A DNA stretch of 64,000 nt from Ancistrus triradiatus (lineage: Eukaryota > Chordata > Actinopteri > Siluriformes > Loricariidae). Below the pieces are notes generated by a model. That model was given only the letters and a program-made list of their open reading frames with translations, was not told the DNA's origin and did not search any database. Made by a program: the position numbers and the translations under genes. The first letter of the stretch is position 1. Each line of letters begins with the position of its first letter. The stretch spans positions 379,027-443,026 of the forward strand of contig JAJAGP010000244.1 of NCBI GenBank assembly GCA_025084515.1, written 5' to 3'. Below are positions 24,901 to 30,900 of the stretch, in pieces.

Positions 24901-27900
24901 AGGCTCGGATTTAGAGGACTTACGGAGTCTTGAAGATAGAGGACCTTTAGGTGGTTCCTGACAAGGGCAGACTTAGAGCGGGCACAGATTTAGACGACCT
25001 TAGAGGGGTCTCAAGGATAGAGAACCTTAGGGATGTCTCTGACAAAGGCGAACTTAGATTGGACAGGGATTTAGGTGACCTTAGAGAGGTCTCGAGGATA
25101 GAGGACCTTTGAGTGGTCCCTGACAAAGGTAGACTTGACATGAATCCGAACGTAAACGACCTAGGGGAGGTCTCAGGGATAGAGGACCTTTGGAAGGCCT
25201 CGAAAATGGCCGACTCATTAATGGACGGCTTGGACCCAGGTACCGAAGGTGATGGTAAAGGGGCCAGGCAAACGTGCTCCATTTCTGAGCTAGAAAGCTC
25301 ATGCACGCGACCAACTGGATTCGGTACCGGGCAAACATTCCGGGCTAGGATGCTTAAGCACATGGCTGACCGGCTTCTGTGCCGGGTAATCGGGCTCTTC
25401 GTAACTCAGATGCAGTACTACACGACAGTAACAACTCCTCGGCGGAGACAACGGACGCGGCGTGCACAGAGACCTAGGACAGGTTTCAATCAATATCGGA
25501 CCCTGTATTGACCCTGGGACGGGCGTACCTAGCACGGACTCTAGGACTGGCGACATTTGGACTGGGATGGGCAACCCTAGAGCAGACTCTGGGATGGGCG
25601 AACCAGAAACGGACTCTAGGACAGGCGTATCCTGGACTGGACCGGGTGTCCTCTGAATAGAGACTGTTGAAGCGCACTTCATACTGCGCTTGGCCACATT
25701 AATAACTGCGATCCTCCGACAGCCAGCGAACGGGGGATCCAGCAAGTGTCAAACAAGCTGAGCTGACGACTGTACACTGGTGATCTGAGCATTCGTCATG
25801 GTCGCGTTTGCAGGGGACCGGTCTTGTTGAGTCACCTCGGCAATCTGAGCGCGAAGCTCAGCGAGTCGATCGCTGTTCATCGCAATCGGTGCCAAGTTCA
25901 AATTCGAATCTCCCGCTGTCTCCAAGCACGGCTCTGTCTTCTGTCCCGCAAGCTGTACCGTTCAGGAGACACACGCAGGGAGAGTGATCTGAACTCAGGC
26001 GGTGTTTATTAATGAACTAAAACAGGCAAAGAAACTAACAGAGCGAACTAATATGGGCGATACGGAACAAAAGGTGGTAGACGTGGGGCGTGGTGAGCAG
26101 GTGTGTGTGAGTAGACATGACAGTCGCAGATGCTAGAAGTGTTTATTAGAAATGTCTAACTAAATTATTATATGTATTCCTCTGTGCACAATTCATAAAG
26201 GCTTTTCATATAAAATTCAGGCTTTTCAATAAAATATGTATTAGCAATTGAATCACTCCCACTAGAAATGAGTTTTTCATTTGGAGAAGCTTTATTGCAA
26301 ATATTTTGCATGAAATTAAAATAAACAGAGCTTGTGGGTTAGTAAATGCATTGCTACAAGTAGTCCATTAATCAGTGAATATAAATAAATAGTCTTTCAC
26401 CATTGTTTGTTGTAGGTGAACCTGTTTTTTCTGCTGAACATTGTGCGGGTTTTAGTGATGAAGCTGAAGGACACCCACCGAGCTGAGTCCAACATGTACA
26501 TGAAAGCGGTGCGAGCCACCCTAATTCTTGTGCCCTTATTAGGCATCCAGTTTGTCATATTTCCCTGGAGGCCAGAGAACCGTTTGGCCGGGGAAGTATA
26601 TGATTATGTCATGCACATATTACTACATTACCAGGTAAATGGTGCCTGCTTAAATTTTACTTTTCCGATTTTGATTGGTTCAAATAATTATTCATGTTTT
26701 TTGTCTGTTATTTATTTTCATTTTAAGGGCTTGCTGGTGTCAACGATATTCTGCTTTTTCAATGGAGAGGTAAGCGCTGCTAAGAATTTTGGACACTGTT
26801 TTTGATTATTAGATTATTTATTTAGCAATGGATGTGACTGAAATAGCTGAATGCATTACTTAGAGGGGTTTACAAATACTTTTGGTTATAGGTGAACCCA
26901 TGCTTTTGTAATTAACTAGAACATGTGGTCCTATAAAATGTGTAATGTTGCTTTTGAGCAAGAATCCTGTTGCTATTTTAAGCAAGAATCTGATAAAATT
27001 CTGTGTTGATGCTGGAGGCATATTTTCTGGCTAGTCAAGTGTTCACTGAGTTTTCAAATTAGTTTCTCAGGTTAGAGCATGGATCTAGAGCATTTATCAC
27101 TTTCACATACGCTGTTAATGTGAAATTGTCAAACACAGTTACAGTATGATCAAATACAGAGACTCCAGGTCAAATTTGGTGTCAATTCACCTATATTAAG
27201 ATTTACTCCTTCTTTTTAATCTGTTCTCACAACGTTAAATCATCTAGGAAGATGTGAAAAAACTATACATCAGTGGTGTAGCCTATGAAATATGCAGATC
27301 TACTCAGTATAGAGACAAAAAATAGGATTTGAGAGTGTACCTGCTTAATAATGTACAGTGATATGTACAGATTGTTACTACGATTTCATTTCTGAATTGT
27401 TCATTTCTGAACATCTGTAGGCATAAAACCCTCACTTCTCTTAGAAGTACTGACAAGTTGAAAACTAAATAATATGATAATTTACCAGTGTGAGTCACAT
27501 GAACATAGGAATGCTTCCACTTTAATGTCTTGATGCATGCTCAATGATCCAGGTAAGAAAATCCAAGAAGTTGAATCTGTTCATCTGGACATAGATTTTG
27601 TTGGAGAAATGTTTCGTCACTCATCTAAGTGACTTCTTCAGTCTCAGCAGTTGGAAAACTTCATTGTTATGCAATGGTGCTGGTACCAGTCGTTATGCAA
27701 AGGTGCTGTATATAAGATTGGGGAAGTTTTCCAACTGCTGAGACTGAAGAAGTCACTTAGATGAGTGACGGAACGTTTCTCCAACAAAATCTATGTCCAG
27801 ATGAGCAGGTTCAACTTCTTGGACTTCCACTTTAATAATGAACTTTGCCACTGCAAAGGGCTGTTGGAGGCTGATTTTCTGGTGCAGAGAAAGTAAACAC

Positions 27901-30900
27901 CTTTTTTGTTAAATTAAATGAAATAAATATATAAATAAATACAATTTGTGAGGAAAACTTTTTGATATGCTCATGCTTGTGTTACATCAACCTTCACAGA
28001 TCGTGGTACGTTTTAGCTACCACTTCATATTTTAAATGACAGTTATCCACCACTAGGGGCAGCAGTCGAGCATTCTGCTGTTCTGACTTCTTCTATTGAA
28101 GAGGCCTAAGCACACTTTCTATGACAGCTCTTCACTGTCACCTCAGACCAGAGAGGAAGGCAGTGAGCTCTCGTGCTAGTTTATAGCGAGTAAGCTGTTT
28201 TTCATGGTCGTGAAAATTGTGTTTCCCAAGATGCACTGTGAACTAATCAGCCCCCCTTTCTTACACCTGTAGGGCAATGTATAAAAGAGTGAACAATGTC
28301 ATTCATCACTGCTGCACCTTTTGTAGCGGGGTGGCCCTAGGGCATTGGATGTCTATGTGTGTGAGAGATTATGTTGAAACAAAAGAAAGAAAGCAAACAA
28401 GGAATGCATACTAAAGAATGCTAAAGAGAAGACTGGGAAAGAAACTAGGAGTCTAGAAATCTAAGAAAGAGAGAGAGTAAAACTTGAAAGTCCAAAAGAT
28501 TGAGGGACCAAAATAGAGTAGTAGATTTAAAGGCAGAGTTAATGATGTAGGGTTACAACGGTTAAAAAGTAAAACCAGAAGACATTATAAAGGGAGAAAA
28601 TGGTGCTTATAGCCAGCCTCAAAACTAAAGAAAGTTAAATCATAGTTAAATCATGTTCTGAAGAGAGATCAAAGAAAAATAGTAAGCCTTTCTTTGCGTT
28701 TGGGAGAAACCCATATCAGCCTGAGATTGTTGAGTTTTTTTGTTTTTAGACAACATTTTGTGCTCACCTCTTTCTTTAGTTGGTTTCATTTGAATTCAAA
28801 TGGGTCACCTTTTGCTAAAGTGCCGGCCATGTACGTGAAAGTTCATCGGCTTTGAAAACATTTGCATTTTAACATTGTCAGTTCTTGTTGCATCTCTAAC
28901 AAGTAATGTAATGACTGTCATAATTCTGAAAAAAGCCATTATATCTAAAGCATATCATATTTGATGTTTTTATGGAACATTTACCCACGCAAAATATATA
29001 TAAATATATAAAAGTACTTAGTCAGCTACTTCAACTATGAGAGACAAAATGAGAAACAAAAAATTCAGGAACTCACATTGTAGGATTTTTGAAGAATTTA
29101 ATTGTAAATCATGGTGGAAAATAAGTATTTGGTCAGCCACAAACAAGCAAGATTTCTGGCTCTCACAGACCTGTAACTTCTTCTTTAAGAAGCTCTTCTG
29201 TACGTCACTCATTACCTGTGTTAATGGCACCGGTTTGACTTCGTTATCTGTATAAAAGACACCTGTCCACAGCCTCAAACAGTCAGACTTCAAACTCAAC
29301 CATGGCCAAGACCAAAGAGCTGTTGAAGGACACCAGGAAGAAATATAAGAATAGTAGACCTGCAGCAGGCTGGGATGAGCGAATCTACAATAGGCAAGCA
29401 GGTTGGTGTGAATAAGTCAACTGTGGGAGCAATTGTAAGAAAATGGAAGACATACAAGACCATTGATAATCTCCCTCGATCTGGGGCCCCACGCAAGATC
29501 TCATCCCGTGGGGTCAAAATGATCATGAGAACGGTGAGCAAAAATCCCAGAACTACATGGAGGGACCTGATGAATGACCTGCAGAGAGCTGGGACCAAAG
29601 TAACAAAGGCTACCATCAGTAACACAGTACGCCGAGAGGGACTCAGATTCTGCAGTGCCAGGCGTGTCTCCCTGCTTAAGCCAGTACATGTCCAGGCTCG
29701 TCTGAAGTTTGCCAGAGAGCATATGGATGATCCAGAAGAGGATTGGAAAAATATCATGTGGTCAGATGNNNNNNNNNNNNNNNNNNNNNNNNNNNNNNNN
29801 NNNNNNNNNNNNNNNNNNNNNNNNNNNNNNNNNNNNNNNNNNNNNNNNNNNNNNNNNNNNNNNNNNNNCTGCCGTTCATGACACATAATGTGAACTAATT
29901 CACGTTCAAGTTCTTTATTAAAAAATGTGTTGCGTTCAGTTCAACGTTCACGAAAAAATGAGCGTGTTCAATGAACGCGTTCTTTTGAACTCGTTCACGC
30001 ACAACACTGGTACCTGGGTCCTAAACCCTCTGCCTCATGATTTTGTTGTTGTGTGCAAGCTAGGCTAGTCTTTTCTGTGAATGTAACTATGAATGACATT
30101 TCTATTCATCCTGAATTCCATAATTTGGTTGTGTGTTAGTCTAAATTAATTTTGCATAGCTGGATGCTGTAGTCCAGGATAAGTGTGAGTGTGTATTAGA
30201 GAATGTAATCTGTAATTAATAAGTCAGAATTTTGATGTTATAACTTTTATAGCCCTTGTAGCTATGAAGCTCTACAACAAAACACGATTTCCTCAAAAGG
30301 AAGATGAGCATCAAGACTTCTCTGTACTGCACCAAGTGGACACAGTGTACCCATGTGTACTGACATGGACAATGATATTGGACAATGATAGACTGAATTT
30401 CTGCAGGACTGGGCCCTGTAGCTGTCAAAGCATTAGGATTACATCATCCCTTATTTAACTGGGAATGAATGTGTAGACCACATGCCTTCATTCAATGCCA
30501 GACTCTTTCTTTGTGCTCAGCAAGGTGGCAGTTTGCGTGAGAAGAGCATTGAATCCTGACGGGTACAGCCTAGCCAGTCAAAAGAAATTGGCAGCAAGGA
30601 CAAATGCAGGTCGGCCTGTAACTACAGCTAATCACTATTTGAATTCTAAGCAAGCGGTTGGTGGCACAGATAGGAATTAGCAGCCCTCATCAGAGTTTGG
30701 ATAAAGCCATGTTTTATACATGGAGAATTAACTTTGGGCATGGAAAATAGGACAATTATTAGCTCATGCATGAGCAGCCAACTCTCATCAGCATCAGAGT
30801 AGGCTTGCAAACTATTTGGACATGTTATAAAGATGGATTGCATTTCGAGAGTAGAAAAGATGCACTGAGATATGATAATACAGGCTTTGTGGAGATGTTT

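Larger units (their letters stand above)
22393..26122 (-). mobile_element. LTR retrotransposon, non-autonomous, Ty3/gypsy-like, with 5-bp target duplication
   Basis: The element starts TGTCATGCTGGC and ends ACATGACA. GTCGC stands immediately outside both ends (22388-22392 and 26123-26127), a 5-base target duplication typical of Ty3/gypsy integration. The left LTR is 22393-22948 and the right 25942-26122. A run of C at 22952-22966, purine on the minus strand, is the poly-purine tract next to the left LTR, so the element is read on the minus strand, antisense to the receptor gene. After the right (5') LTR comes a 43-residue gag start. No protease, reverse transcriptase or integrase is present. 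The rest is a repeat-expanded Ser/Pro-rich region and an inserted LINE tail (24221-24345). The 5' LTR lacks its promoter part. Confidence 0.88.
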
